DNA of 64,000 bases from contig JAZBRS010000026.1 in the NCBI GenBank assembly GCA_037176725.1, forward strand, positions 61,978,501-62,042,500, written 5' to 3'. Below are positions 33,137 through 45,502 of this stretch, piece by piece; position 1 is the first letter of the stretch; every line of letters starts with the position of its first letter. The DNA comes from Posidonia oceanica. Taxonomy: Eukaryota; Streptophyta; Magnoliopsida; Alismatales; Posidoniaceae. The position numbers and the translations under genes are program-made. The notes beneath the pieces were generated by a model that worked only from the letters and a program-made list of their open reading frames with translations, ran no database searches and had not been told where the DNA came from.

Positions 33137-34388
33137 GATGAGGAGCAGTCTGGCGCAGTAGAGGCAGTCCCAACTGGTAGCAAGGCTTTGGTCAGCACAG
33201 AGGCACCACAGTCAGTTTATTTGGCTCTTCCTCCAGCAGATACAGCAGACAACTCAGCAGGCTCTTTGGCAGAACTAACAAGCTATTACATTTCTACAGC
33301 CACATTTGCATTACAAGCACAAGCAGCAGCGGCAGCTCAGAAGTCAAAGACACCCATTCAGGCACAGTCAAGCAGGCTACCTGCGGTCGCAGTCGCATCA
33401 GTACCGCTGTCACTCTCTCTGGAGGGACAGTCAATGAATTCAGTCAGCAGCGCGACTCGGCCCACTTCAGCAGCCGCATCACCGAGAATGCCGCTGACGC
33501 AGTCCGCTTCACATCCTCCTGCCACAAAACAGCAACTTTCGTGGCAGGCCCCCATGGCGTCAGAGGCCGCACTCTCACAGTCACAACCAGATGCAGAGGA
33601 CCAGTCGAGCACCATAGTCTCCCAGCCCTTGGGCCCTCAGAAGAGCACCTCTGTCTGCCCTCTAACTGCAACAGTGACCCTGGCAGCGTACCCGTCTACG
33701 GCCCCGCTGACCAGTCTGTTTGGATCTTCGATGCTGAAGTTGCCGCAATCAGGCGCGCCCGTGAGCCAGACCAAGCAAATACCAAGGGCAGCGATCCATC
33801 TTGCAGCCGGGCCAGAGTCGCAGGCCCCCAGCGCCTACTACGTCGACTCACCCTCGGATGAGGAGGGAGTGGCGGTAGAAGCCCAAGTCGATTCATGGAT
33901 GTCCGACTTAGAGCTACTTTATCAGGAACAACTCAAGTCAATAGTGGAAGACCTAGCGGAGCACCAAGTTGCAGAAAGGAAAGGGAAAGTCATGGCTACG
34001 GACCCTCCTCTACAAGAAGACCATGCCTTTATCATGGTCCTAGAAGAAGACTCAGCAGTACCGGACTCCCCTAGACCAGATGAGCTCATTACTCTGCAAC
34101 TAGATGGCGGGTCTAGGTGGTTTGTGCAGCACATGCCTCACTCAGACAGTGTAGCAAGCGGCAGTGCCCAGATCAGCCGTCAATCCGGCATACCCTCCAC
34201 AAGCACACTAGAACACTCAGAGGAGGAAGCACTAGCAGACCAAGCAGCAGCAGTAGCAGAGCAGAAAGCAGAATCATCAGCAGCCCCAGTAGCATGGCCA
34301 TCAGCAGCATCAGTGATAGAATCAGCAAGGTCCTCAGCAACATTCAGCAGAATCAGTCAGGCCAGAGCAGATAGAAGAAGTTGCCAGG
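33137..34388 (+). pseudogene. Low-complexity linker between protease and RT
   Basis: More than 400 residues of Ala/Ser/Pro/Gln-rich sequence in the protease frame (for example ATFALQAQAAAAAQKSK near 33300 and ADQAAAVAEQKAESSAAPVA near 34237), with an acidic stretch around 33845-34110 (SDEEGVAVEAQ, MVLEEDSAVPDS). It is likely a disordered spacer in the polyprotein. It is long, and the frame changes near 34400 at its junction with the RT part. No catalytic motif is seen. Confidence 0.6.
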
Positions 34389-35636
34389 ATGGAAGTCATG
34401 CGTCGAGGCTACAAGAATACTCGAATAAGCGTGACCATCCTGAAGCGTCACCAGGGCCAAGCAGCAGAACATATACACTCTTTCGACATTACAAATCCTT
34501 CTTTTGAGAAAGAGATCCTCTCAGAACTTATTGCTTATGGAGAGGAGGATGATACGGGCGAGGACGAGATTGACGAATCATTGCCCGAGTTCCGGTCCTA
34601 TGACGACGACCCAGAAGGCCCCAACCTTCATGTTGAAGAAGAAACAGAGGTTGTTAACATCGGCACAGCTGAGGAAGTCAGAGAAGTTTGCATCAATGCC
34701 CAGCTGTCCCCCCAGGCTCGAGCAGAGTTCATTGCATTTCTGAAGGAATATGCGGATGTCTTCGCCTAGAGTTACGAACATATGGTTGGCCTTGACATAG
34801 AGATAGTGGTGCACAATCTATCCCTGGATCCAGATGCCAAACCAGTGAAGCAGAAGCTGAGGAGATGGCGACCGCAGTGGCTGCTTATGATCAAAGAAGA
34901 GATCATGAAACAGCACAGAGTCAATTTCCTTAAGGTCATCCTTTATCCTGAGTGGTTGGCAAACATTGTACCTGTGCCCAAGAAAGATGGCCGCGTCCGG
35001 ATCTGCATCGACTATAGGGACCTGAACAAGGTGATTCCCAAGGACGACTTCCCATTACCTCACATTGACGTCCTAGTTGACAATACAGCGGGCCACAAGA
35101 TGCTCTCCTTCATGGACGGCTTTTCCGGATATAATCAGATCAAAATGGCAGAAGAAGACATGGAAAAGACTTCATTCATCACCCCTTGGGGAGTCTTCTG
35201 CTACCAAGTTATGCCGTTCGGACTGAAGAATGCTGGCGCAACCTATCAGAGGGCCATGACTGCACTGTTTCACGACCTCATGTACCAAGAAGTGGAGGTT
35301 TATGTAGACGACATGATTGCTAAAACCAAAGAGCCTGAAGATCATCTTGCCTGTCTGAAGAAGCTCTTTTCCGTCTACGAAAGTACAAGCTGCGCCTGAA
35401 CCCCAACAAGTGTGTATTCGGGGTGTCTTCTGGCAAACTGCTAGGTTACATTGTTAGCCAAAGGGGGATTGAAGTAGACCCGATGAAGGCTAAAGCCATC
35501 GTGGATATGCCACCCCCTCGGACTGAAAAAGAGGTCAGAGGCCTGCTTGGGCGTTTACAATACATCAGTCGCTTCAATGCACAGCTTACGCCCATTTGCG
35601 AGCCCATATTCAAGCTCCTGAAGAAAAATGCGTAGA
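34389..35636 (+). pseudogene. Reverse transcriptase of the Ogre-like element
   Basis: This enzyme would copy element RNA to DNA in the particle. The leader segment has SPQARAEFIAFLKEYADVFA (to the TAG at 34767), then VPVPKKDGRVRICIDYRDLN (about 34970-35030), LPHIDVLVDNTAGHKMLSFM, DGFSGYNQIKMAEED, VMPFGLKNAGATYQRAM and the catalytic YVDDMIAK (about 35300-35323). A frame change near 35380 leads to the thumb and connection (LGYIVSQRGIEVDPMKAKAI, LLGRLQYISRFNAQLTPIC), ending at a TAG at 35634. PFGLKNAGATYQ with YVDDM is typical of the Tat/Ogre and Athila group rather than chromoviruses (FVDDILVYS at 7106 here). Confidence 0.92.
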
Positions 35637-35953
35637 TTCATTGGAGCGAGGAGTGTTAGGCTGCATTTGCCAAGATCAAGTAGCTGCTGATTAAGTCACC
35701 TGTCCTGGTTCCCCCCACTCCAGGGAGACTCTTACTTCTCTACCTTTCTACCACGCAGCATTCCATGGGCGCCGTCTTGGGCCAACATGACGAATCTGGT
35801 AGAAAGGAGTGCGCCATTTACTACCTGAGCAAGTAGTTCAACGAATGCGAAGCCAGGTACAGTACAATAGAGAAGACCTGCCTATCCCTTTTCTGGGCTG
35901 CACAGAAACTAGGGCACTACATGATGGCATACCCAGTTCAGCTCTTATGCCGG
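35637..35953 (+). pseudogene. Gypsy-type RNase H, first part (split by a solo LTR)
   Basis: In frame with the RT thumb: IHWSEEC, IKSPVLVPPTPGRLLLLYLS, MGAVLGQHDESGRKECAIYY and STIEKTCLSLFWAAQKLGHY. Stops at about 35658, 35682 and 35835. The catalytic Asp of YxDAS-type motifs is replaced (LLLYLSTTQ), which is common in the degenerate gypsy RNase H of the Tat lineage. It is cut at 35953 by the minus-strand solo LTR; gccgg at 35949-35953 is the target duplication. Confidence 0.85.
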
Positions 35954-38900
35954 TGTAGTAATCCCGGTGTTCAGATCGTCCATGCACACTGCTAGGAGCT
36001 CGCGTGCACCGATCGAAATCAGGCTCACTATAAGCGGCTATGTCCGAGGAGCAGGGCTCAACTCGAAAACACTTAAAATAGAGGAGAAAAGATAAGAAAA
36101 GAAGAAGATAAGACAATTCAGAGTCGCCACCGTGTCTATTATCGGGAGACAAGGAAAATCGTGGAAATGCGTGAGTTAACGCGTAAAACCAAGCAAAGAG
36201 TGCAATGCAAAGCAATGCAAAAGAAAACAAATGCAAATGAATGCAAATGATATGACTCATGCCTAGGATAAGGGCAATATGGTCATTGCGGGCCAAAAGA
36301 CTGGGCAAGGACTCCTGTTACGTGCGGGGAAGGTGTTAGGCACCCCCGACACGCCCGAGAATCGGTCTTTCTAAGCTTACGCTCGCATACGCAGGGAAAT
36401 GCAGGTTGAATGCCTAAATGCCATTGAATGCCTGAATGAATGCTCATAGGTGTGCTCTAAGTGTTGGGATGCAATGCAAGGAAGTAAACATGCAGTCTAA
36501 GTGCTCAGCAACGCTGTCTGTGTTCCGAACCGGGTGAAACCTAGCTCGTGAGAACTCCAGGCAGTAAGCATCACTGTCCTATATGCAAATGCAGACCGAA
36601 AAGCAAAACGGCGGTAAAACCGAGCAATGCAGGCGACATGCAAGGGAAAACAACGTAAAACACACAAAACAATGCGAGAAACGAGGGCGGCACACAAAAC
36701 GGTGCAAGAAGACGAGACCAGCATGCAAAACGGTGCAAGAAAGCAAAGCGGCACGCAAAACGGTGCGAGAAAACAAAGCGGCACGCGAAATGGTGCGAGA
36801 AATCAGAGCGGGCACGCAAAACGGTGCCAAAAATAGAGCGGGCACGCGAAATGGTGTCAAAAGCAGAGCGGGCAAGCGAAATGGTGTCAGAAACAGAGTG
36901 GCACGCGAAACGGTGCCAAAAGCAGAGCGGGCATGCGAAACGGTGCCAAAAACAAAGCGGGTACGCAAAACAGTGCCAAAAGCAAAGCGGACACGCAAAA
37001 CGGTGCCAAAAACAGAGCGGACACGCAAAACGATGCCAAAAGGAAAGCGTGCACGCAAAACGGTGCCAAAAACAAAGCGGGCACGCAAAACAGTGCAAAA
37101 GCAGGCGGAATAAAGCATCGATAAAATCATGAAAATGCAAATGCTAAGAAAAAGAGCAGGAGAAGCAAAAGGGAGGTAAACAGCGCAAGTGTGAGAACGA
37201 GCGCCGTTTAAAGACCACGCAAAGTAGGTGTGAAGACCTACAAAGGGGAAGAGAAACAAGTGGAAGGATTACCACTGTTTTATGATTGTTTCCCACCAAA
37301 ATGTCCCACGATGTGTCTCGCACGCTGTCAGAAGCTCGCGATGCGATCGAATCGTGGAAAAGAGGGAAGAAAGTCGCAATCAGTGGTGAATCTAGGGGAA
37401 ACGCAACACAAAACACTGAGAGTACGCGAAAAGAGGAAGCAAAGTTGATAGATAATAAGAGGAAGTCCTATTCTACATGCTCGAGAAACCAGAAAGCAAA
37501 AACAATGCATGGAATGCAAATGGTGTGCAAATGAAGGTTGTGCAAGGGTTCAGGAGGATTTACCTTGGGAATCTGAAGCCTGATCTGAGATCTATTTGGT
37601 CCATGCTGAAGAGCGCTCCGCCGGGGTCGTCCAGGTAGCTTGGTTGAGAAGATCCAACAGTCGGATCTGAAGATATCCCAGCTTTAAGGCAGAGAGGCCA
37701 GAACAGGGGAGAAGAATGGATCTAGGTGTACAGGAGGTCCTAAGGGTGTGCACAACAGGTCCTCCCATGTGAATGGGAGCTAGAAATGCTTAAGTGTATG
37801 CAAGGAATGCCAAATGCAAGAATGCATGAGTGCAATGCATGCAGAATGCAAGAAAAGACTTAGGAATGATCTTTCAGAAAACTGGGACCTTATATGCAAT
37901 TTTTGAAAAAGTGGGGGTCTGAATGCAAAGATTTTGAAAAGTTTGGGGCTTTTATGCAAAGTTTTTGAAAATTGGAGGGTCTGAGTGCAATTTTGTAAAA
38001 TACAGAGTTCAAAATACAATTTTTCAAGATAAACGTGCATCAGGACAAGTTTTGAAATCATATGGGAGATTGGCATGCAATTTTGAAATAAGCAGGGTCT
38101 AAAAGGCAATTTTGCAAGCAAAACAGTGGTCTTAATGGTCTGGGAATGCAAACAGAGGATCTACATGCAATTTTTAAATATGCAGGGTCTAAAATGCAAT
38201 TTTATAAGCAAAAATATGTATTTAAATGATTTTTATAAGCATGCAAAGGACCTATGTGCAATTTGTAAAATATGCAGGGTCAGAAATGCAATTTTATAAG
38301 CAAAATATGCATTTAAATGTATGCTGTGCATTAATGAAGGACCTATATGCAAAAATCAGAAAATATGAGGGAAATGATGCAATGCAGTAAGATAAATTGA
38401 AAAATAAAAACCTAAGTTAACAGATCAGAGGACTAAACTGTAAATAAGGAAAAAAGTAGGGACTAAAAATGCAATTTATCAAGGTAAAATTAGAGCATTA
38501 AATAAGATTATTAACTGGAGGACTAACATGCAATAACAAAGAACTAAAGGACCAGAACTTAAAAAAACACTGAAGAGAAACACTGTGGAAGGACTAACAT
38601 GCAATTAATTAACTTTTTAAGTTTTTCATGCAATATCATAAGATTTTAATGCGAAATTAAATGAACTTTAAACAGAGGCAGGACCAGAATGCAATAAGTT
38701 AAAAAAACAAGGCAGATATGCAATTTATCAACAAATTACCATAGCAAAGGAAAAATAAAGGAACAGTGAAAGCTGCAGCGGCCATAGCACTGTAGCAACT
38801 GCTACCAGTGGCCATGACGGGCGGGAGGGAGCTGTTGGTGAGGCGCTGACTGGTCGGCGATGCTCTCTGGAGGCAGACGGAGCTCGGGCGACGTCCGGCG

Positions 38901-41900
38901 AGCTGCGACAGTACTTGGAGCAGGCCGAAGAAGACGTCGGAGTGTCGCAGACCTGCTCAGAGGCAGTCCGGGTGATCGACGCGACGTCGACGCGATCTGA
39001 AGGCACCGGCATACTCCTAGAGGTCGTGCGGACCTCAGGCGACGATCGGCGAGGCGTTTTGCAGTTGGAGCGGCGATCCGAGCTCAGAGCTCGTTGGAGA
39101 AGAAGAAGTTGACGGCGGTGTTGACTCCGGCACAGAGGGAGAGAAAGCCTAATCTAATGGCCGGAAAAGCAAGAGGGAGAAAGAAGTAGCCTAGGGACGA
39201 AGAAAGTTACCTGTTTCCGCGGCTGAGTAGTCCCCCCGACGTCGGTTGGTTTTGCAGATACCGGCGGTGATCGTCCGACTGGTGCAGGCGTCGTTGGCGG
39301 CTCGCGGGCGCTTGGATCGACTCCACGTAGTCCTCCGGAGCTCGCTGGATGCTTGGAGCGAAGCTTTGAAGGCCGGAGGGACGAATGATGATTTTGGGTG
39401 TACTGCTGGTCGCCTGAGGTGGGGGGTGAGGTCTGTTGCTCCTTAGGCCAGATGGAGGCTTTCGGCGGACTTCTGGAGGTTAGGTGAAGGGTTCTAGAGG
39501 GTTAAATTGGATCGTGGGTTGCTGGAAAGCGAGATGGCTGTCGGGTGGATTTTCTGATCAGAAGGTGGCTAAGTGTTTGCTGTGGTGGGTTTGGTCTATG
39601 GTGAGAACTGAGGGTGATGCTTGGGTGGTTTAGGAAGGTGGTGTTTCAGGGAGTTACGGGGTAGATTTTGGGACGAAATGGAGGCCTGTGGTGTTGGGAA
39701 TTCTGGAAGGGGTGGTGTTGGGTTATGTTGTGGATTTTCAGATGATTGAGGGGAAATGCTGGGATGGTTTCGGGCGTGGAAGGAAGGGGAAGGATGCTGG
39801 AGGTTTGGGTGAGATTGGGGGATGAATTTTGAGTGATTTGCTGGGCTGTGAAGGCTGGTTTCAGGTGGAAAGGAAGAGGAGGAAGAGGTCTGATCTTTGG
39901 CAGAGGAAGAGGAGGAGAATTTGGGGCTCTCTTGTTCTCAGGGTGCTCTCTCTCTTAGGGTGCTAAAAGGTGTTGGAAGGAGGAGGAGGACGGAGGCTTT
40001 AACAAGGGGCTTGAAGCTGCTGAGCGCGCTTGTGGATTCAAATCCCCACCGGCGCGAGCACTGCAGCTGATGGAGAGGCGGCTAGCGAGAAGACGGGCAG
40101 TACATGCCCTCCCGGAAGATCCACTGAGAGACGAGAGAGGAGAAGCGAGCTGTAGGTGGAGGTGATGGCGAGGGAGAATTTGAGTTTCAAACGAGGGGAG
40201 GGAGTGCTGTTGAGCTGGCCGCGAGAAGAAACAGAAGAAGAAGAAGGAGGGAAGAGGAGGAGAAGTGTTGGCAAACTGGGCCTGCGCGGAAAAGGATAAA
40301 AAGAAAGAAAAAAGAAAGAAGGAAGGAGGGGGAAAAGGGCCAGACTGGGCCCAGCAGGAGAAAAAAGGAAAAATAATAGAAAGAAAGGGAGGAAAGGAAG
40401 GAAAGGGAAGAGGAAGAGAAAGAGAAAGAAGAAAGAAATAAAATTAATAAAAATAAAATAAAAATAGAAAAAGTTTTTAGAGTGATTGTGTTTTAAATTA
40501 GGACTTTGATTAAGCTTTTTAACGATTGTTTTTGGTTAATTAATTAGGTTTAGAGAGATTTTAGTTTTGATTAGGGTTTTTAGGGTTTTCTTTGCTTTTG
40601 ATTTGTTTTTAATTTTGATTAAATGTTTGTTAAGTCTCTTAAGTTGTTTTTTAATCATGTTTTTCTTGTTAAGTACTTGGGATGTTAATTAGGATTTTTA
40701 AAGTTTGTTTTTAAATCAATTAGAGTGAGTTTTAGATTTTTTATTTTGGTCTTTTTTCCTAAAGTCTTTTTTGATTTGCTTTTGATTTTTGTTTGTTAAG
40801 TTCTTTTAATATATTTTTTTTTAGTTAAGTTTTCTTGTTGAGTTCTTAATTAAGTGTTTTTAAATTCTGATTGTTTGTTTTTTCCTTTTAGTTAGGTTTT
40901 TGAATTATTCTTTTTAGATTTGTTAAGTTAGGTTTCTCTTTTTCTTAATTAGTTGCCTTGGCATTTTTTAATTGTTTTCTTTTATTTTTAGGAATTATTT
41001 TTGATTATTTTTTAGTTGGGTTTTTACTTTTGTTTGTTTTTGTTACATTTTAGTTTTTTCTTGATTTTACAGCATTTTGTTTTGGTTTGTTTTGCATTTT
41101 TTAAGTTGCATTTTTGATTTTCCATTTTGGCTAGATTTAGTTAGGTTTAAGTTTTTAACTGTTTGCTTAATGTTTTTAATTATTTCTTTTAGGGTTTTGG
41201 TTTGCTTCTCCCTTGTTTTAGTGTTTTTGAAAGCTTTTAAGGGTTTTTTATGGATTTAGTAAGAGAAAGAAAAAGGAAATTAAAAGGAAGAAGAAAAGGG
41301 AGAAATGGAGGAATAAATAGGAAAGAGAGGAGTTAGAAGAAAATAATTTTTTTGAAGGTCAAAGAAAATGCTAAAAATAAGATAAAAATAGGAATAAGAT
41401 TGAGAAGAGATAGAAGCACAAGGGGGGCCCATAGCCAGGCAAGAAAAAGGAAGAGAAGGGGGTGAAAAGAAGGAGGATAATCAGGAGAGAGAGAGAGAGG
41501 AGAGAGAAAAGAATAATCCAAGAGAGAGAGAAAAGGATAATTTGGGTAAATTGACGGTTTAGAGGTTTTGAAAAGGGGTGAAAATTGAGGAATGTGTAGC
41601 CTAGGGTCTCTAGTATTGGTCCTAGGGTTTTGGTTTGGTTTTGAGAAATTTTTGGAAGGGTTTTGAGGTGTAGAAAAAGGGTAGTTTTACCTAGGTTTTC
41701 TAGGGTTTTTGGGAGTGATTTTAGGTTAGAAATTTCTAAGTGTTTGGGTAGGTTTGCTAAGTTGGGAATGGTGGGTTTTCCTACGATTTTTGGGTAAGTT
41801 TTGGGTTAGGGAAAGGGGTGTAATCTCAGGTCAAGTTTAGGCTTGTTTTGGAGAGTAGAATGAAGAGGATTGTGTAGTTTTGACCTAGGTTTGGATCCAG

Positions 41901-41953
41901 AAGTCACCAGAAGATTCCAATTGATTCAAGCCTGTCAAAATGGGGTGTCAACA
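35954..41953 (-). mobile_element. Solo LTR of an Ogre-like element, minus strand
   Basis: It begins TGTAGTAATCCCGG and ends GGGGTGTCAACA, the reverse complement of the TGTTGACACC...GATTACTACA LTR, and is flanked by the perfect 5-bp duplication gccgg (35949-35953 and 41954-41958). No internal sequence is present, so it is a solo LTR of 6,000 bp. In reverse it contains all LTR zones: conserved block (about 36245-36375), 30-bp array (36650-37100), TTGCATTTT repeats (37860-38640), GC-rich block (38760-40280), purine-rich stretch (40280-40440) and a G/T-rich part (40450-41200). Open frames within are low-complexity artefacts. Confidence 0.92.
36650..37100. repeat. 30-bp tandem array (GCACGCAAAACGGTG core) in the solo LTR
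   Basis: About fifteen copies of a unit of about 30 bases with core GCACGCAAAACGGTG followed by a CAAAAACAGAGCGG-like half. This is the reverse complement of the CACCGTTTTGCGTGC array in the other LTRs, with more copies and a different spacer variant. Confidence 0.88.
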
Positions 41954-41958
41954 GCCGG

Positions 41959-42132
41959 CATGATCCTATCAAGTTCCTCTTTCAAAAACTGGCTATGATG
42001 GGCAGATGTGTTAAGTGGCAGGTGCTACTGTCTCAGTACGACATCACCTTTGTCACTCAGAAGTCCGTGAAGGGCCAAGCTGTGGCAGACCATCTTGCTG
42101 ATCTCCCACTACCTGAATATCAGCCACTCTAG
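41959..42132 (+). pseudogene. Gypsy-type RNase H, C-terminal part
   Basis: The frame interrupted at 35953 resumes: HDPIKFLFQKLAMMGRCVKW, LLSQYDITFVTQKSVKGQAV and ADHLADLPLPEY, the usual end of the gypsy RNase H before the linker. A TAG lies at about 42130. Joining across the insertion restores a continuous domain, which confirms the solo LTR boundaries. Confidence 0.88.
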
Positions 42133-42597
42133 ACGCAGTTCCCAGATGAAGACATTCTGTTTGCAATGGAAGACTCTGAAGACAAAGATCCTAAAGATCA
42201 AGAGCAATGGCAGCTATACTTCGATGGTGCTGTGAACAAGAAAGGTCGAGGCGTAGGTGCAGTGTTGACAACGCCTCAGGGACAGATGATTCCCTTCTCC
42301 AGGAAGTTGACCTTCAAATGCACGAACAACAAAGCAGAGTACGAGGCATGCATCCTAGGACTGAATGTCGCCCTCGAGCATGAGGTGCAGAAGCTGCTGA
42401 TGCACAGCGATGCTATGCTGGTGATCTCTCAAGTCAATGGCGAGTGGAAGACGAAAGATACGAAGCTACTGCCATATCATGAACACTTGCTGAAGCTGAT
42501 AGAACAATTTGCAAGCATCCGCTTCACATACATGAACCGAGCAAGGAATGCATATGCAGATGCGTTAGCAACCCTGGCGTCCTGGCTCAGCATATAG
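42133..42597 (+). pseudogene. Second, archaeal-type RNase H (aRNH) of the Tat lineage
   Basis: After an acidic linker (DSEDKDPKDQEQ) the domain reads WQLYFDGAVNKKGRGVGAVL (first catalytic D, about 42209-42268), NNKAEYEACILGLNVALE with the catalytic E (about 42328-42378), LLMHSDAMLVISQVNGEW with the second catalytic D (about 42397-42448), and ARNAYADALATLAS with the last D (about 42541-42582). All four acidic positions are present. A second RNase H of this type downstream of the gypsy RNase H is a described trait of Tat/Ogre elements; it would remove RNA from RNA-DNA hybrids. The frame ends in TAG at 42595-42597, with integrase following in another frame. Confidence 0.88.
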
Positions 42598-42599
42598 TG

Positions 42600-43919
42600 G
42601 ATGTATCTGTTACTCGCATTGAGCAGCCTGCACACTGTATGAACATTGAAGATGCAGATCCAACAACAGAGGAGCAGCCCTGGTACAAAGACATAAAAGC
42701 CTTCCTCGAATCTGGCAGCTTTCCACCCGGTACCTCAGCAGTAGACAAGAGAACTCTGACGCGTCTGGCATCAAAGTATGTATTAGGGGCGGGACAGTTG
42801 TACAAGAGATCATACAATCAGATGCTCCTGCGCTGCCTGAACAAATCAGAGGCTGATGCGCTGATGCTTCAAGTACATGCGGGGACCTGCGGCCCGCACA
42901 TGAACGGCGTCCTCCTAGCCAAGAAGATAATGCTGCAAGGATACTACTGGCTAACTATGGAAGCTGACTGCTGCCGATTCGTGCGCAAATGCCACAATTG
43001 CCAAGTGCATGGCAACTTTATTCGGACGCCCCCTCAAGAACTGCACAGCATGTCGTCGCCATGGCCCTTCTCCACCTGGGGGATTGATGTCATTGGCGCC
43101 ATCCACCCTCCAACTTCTAATGGTCATCGTTACATTCTGGTAGCGATTGATTACTTTACTAAGTGGGTGGAAGCGACCTCCTACAAAACAGTGACTGCCG
43201 TGGCTACAGAAAAGTTCATCAGAAACAATATCATAGCTCGGTACGGGGTCCCACATGCAATTATATCTGACAATGGCACGAATTTCATTACTAAGAGGAT
43301 CGAAGACTATTTACAGAGCTTCAGTATCAAGCACCACAGATGCTCGCCTTATCGACCGCAGATGAACGGTGCAGTGGAGTCCGTCAACAAAAATCTGGTC
43401 ACAATCTTGAAGATGGCGGAAACTCATAAGGACTGGCATGACAAGCTTCCTTATGCACTCTAGGCGTATAGGACATCTGTCCACACTTCAACAGGCGCCA
43501 CCCTATACTCTCTGGTGTATGGCATGGAGGCGGTGTTGCCTAACGAGGTAGAGATCCCGTCACTACGGATCCTACGCGAAGCTGAGTTGGATGAAGCAGA
43601 ATGGGTCGAAGACCGCTGTGTCCAACTGAATCTGATTGATGAGCACAGGTTGCAAGCTATGCATAATGCTCACTGCTACCAAAAGAGAATGGCCAAGTCT
43701 TACTTGAAGAAAGTTCAGCCAAGAGACTTCCAAACAGGGGACCTTGTTCTGTGCGCCATTCACTTGCCTGATGGTCGAGGGAAATTCTGACCTAACTGGC
43801 GTGGCCCCTTTGTGGTCAAGTAAGTCTTTTCAGGCGGCGCTGTAACTCTTGAGGATATGTATCAGGTCGAGTAGTCTGAGCCTGTCAACCACTGTTACCT
43901 CAAGAAGTACTATCAATAG
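42600..43919 (+). pseudogene. Integrase of the Ogre-like element
   Basis: This enzyme would insert the DNA copy into the genome. The zinc-binding part has VHAGTCGPHMNG, LLAKKIMLQGYYWLTME and CHNCQVHG (about 42870-43010). Catalytic core: D in TWGIDVIG (about 43074), D in ISDNGTNF (about 43265), E in GAVESVNK (about 43370). The C-terminal part has YGMEAVLPNEVEIPSLRI, KRMAKSYLKKVQPRDFQTGD and WRGPFVVK. Stops lie at 43461 (TAG at a Trp position in LWAYRTS), 43788, 43821 and 43872. The final TAG is 43917-43919. No chromodomain follows, as expected for Tat/Ogre. Confidence 0.92.
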
Positions 43920-45502
43920 CCCAAGGCGGCCCCGTTGCAGACGCTTCCCCCATCTATACACTTGCATTCTCGCTCCTTACATTCTCATCCTACTTGCATC
44001 TTCTATCATGTCTCTTACTTTTATCCTTGAACATTTGCTTATGCTTCTTCTGTCCTTCCCTTACACATCCTTGTCACATTTCGCTCTTTACATACATGCA
44101 TCATCTTCTTTTCAAATCATCATCGTCATCCTCTCAAAACATGCATCTTCCTCTTTTCAAATCATCATCGTCATCCTCTCGAAACATGCATCTTCCTCTT
44201 TTCATATCATCATCATCATCCTCTCAAATCATGCATTGCATCTTCTGCCCGGTGATGAAAATCGGAAGTGCTTGCCTACTCTAGAAGGAGCTCACCCTGC
44301 CTCACCTGGCACTACTCAGATGCTTTAGCTAGTGAGGGAGCCACCATCAATCAGGACAGGCGAATCGCCTAAACTCGTAAGGACATACACCTCTGAGGGA
44401 GAAAAAATGCTAGGATGTGAGTTCAAAAGGTGAGAATAGACATCTAGGCTTCGGCACATTAAAAGCAAATAGAAGGCGAAGGCAGAAGCCGGCCCTAGAG
44501 ATAGGGGTGTGTAGTCTAACCTTACTCCTTCGGCTCATAACATAGCAGATCCAAAGCCCACAACCATTACAACCCAAACACCCTTCTTTTTACCTCAAAA
44601 TGGGGATAGCAAAAGCCTATGAAAAAAAAGGGAGAAAAAGAAATCAAACAAGCAAAGAAAAAAAGAAGAAAAACAAAAAAAAAGGGAGAAAAAAGTAAGC
44701 AAAAAAAGGGGGAAAAAGAAAAAAAGGGTTAGACAAGAATCAACCCGAAAATACAGGCAATATCATCCCCCCGTACCTTACAAGAAATCCAAGGGTGCAA
44801 GCCTAAAAAGGGTCTATCACCTCCCTCCAAAAACAAACACTTACCATCTCCTAACCAGGGGCGGAGGAAGCCTGCACACCCATGAGGGAGAAATAAAAAA
44901 ATGAGAGCAGAAAGAGTAGGTGCAGGTCCTGAGAGCTTGGTAGGTAGTCTATCCTCACCACACCACCACTTGTAAACTGCCAACACCCGTTCCGGAGTGC
45001 CACCAACGAGCTAAGAGTCTAAGTAGGGTCCAGTGAGTCAGGGACCACTCCCTTCCTCTACAGCAGGCATCAAAGCATTCCGTATGCTGAGGGCATCAAA
45101 GCATACTAATCATTTCTTAAGCATATCAACCTGCATCACGCATACATGCATCTCCGATCATCCCTTCCTTCTTATCAATCGTTCCGCTCTGCAACTTGCC
45201 TTGACTCTGAGACAGTACTTCTCGCCAAGCACATGTTGATGCCGCTCGAGCTGCGCTGGTCCAGATCTCCTGCCAGTCCTCGCCCCTGTGTCAGCAAGAC
45301 TGCAACAGAATTTCCTTTGATTATGTCTGCTTAGCTGCTTTACTCTGATATTAACTGCTGAACATATTGAACTGCTTTATCAGCCTCAGATTCTGCTCTC
45401 ACTTAGAGATTATATGCCTGTGTGATCTGACTATCTGCACCATTGATAACAGGTACCTTCAAGCTTTGCAACATCTGTCTATTTCACCCTGCGGCCTGCG
45501 TC
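43920..45502 (+). other. Non-coding region between integrase and the extra ORF
   Basis: No gene is recognised. It contains a 45-bp tandem repeat (44099-44235), an A-rich stretch (about 44570-44730) and short mixed sequence. It may be a spacer or contain RNA-processing signals for expressing the downstream ORF; I see nothing decisive. Confidence 0.55.
44099..44235. repeat. 45-bp tandem repeat, three copies
   Basis: Three adjacent copies of a unit starting CATCTTCCTCTTTTC and containing ATCATCATCGTCATCCTCTC, with a few substitutions between copies. The open frames over it come from the repeat. Confidence 0.85.

Noticed and set aside
38728..39446. GC-rich open frames inside the solo LTR that look gene-like in composition (also 24435-25307, 51950-52685, 55441-56212, 63503-63854)
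   Set aside because: They lie in the GC-rich zone shared by all Ogre-type LTRs, on differing strands and frames between copies, and show no protein motif.
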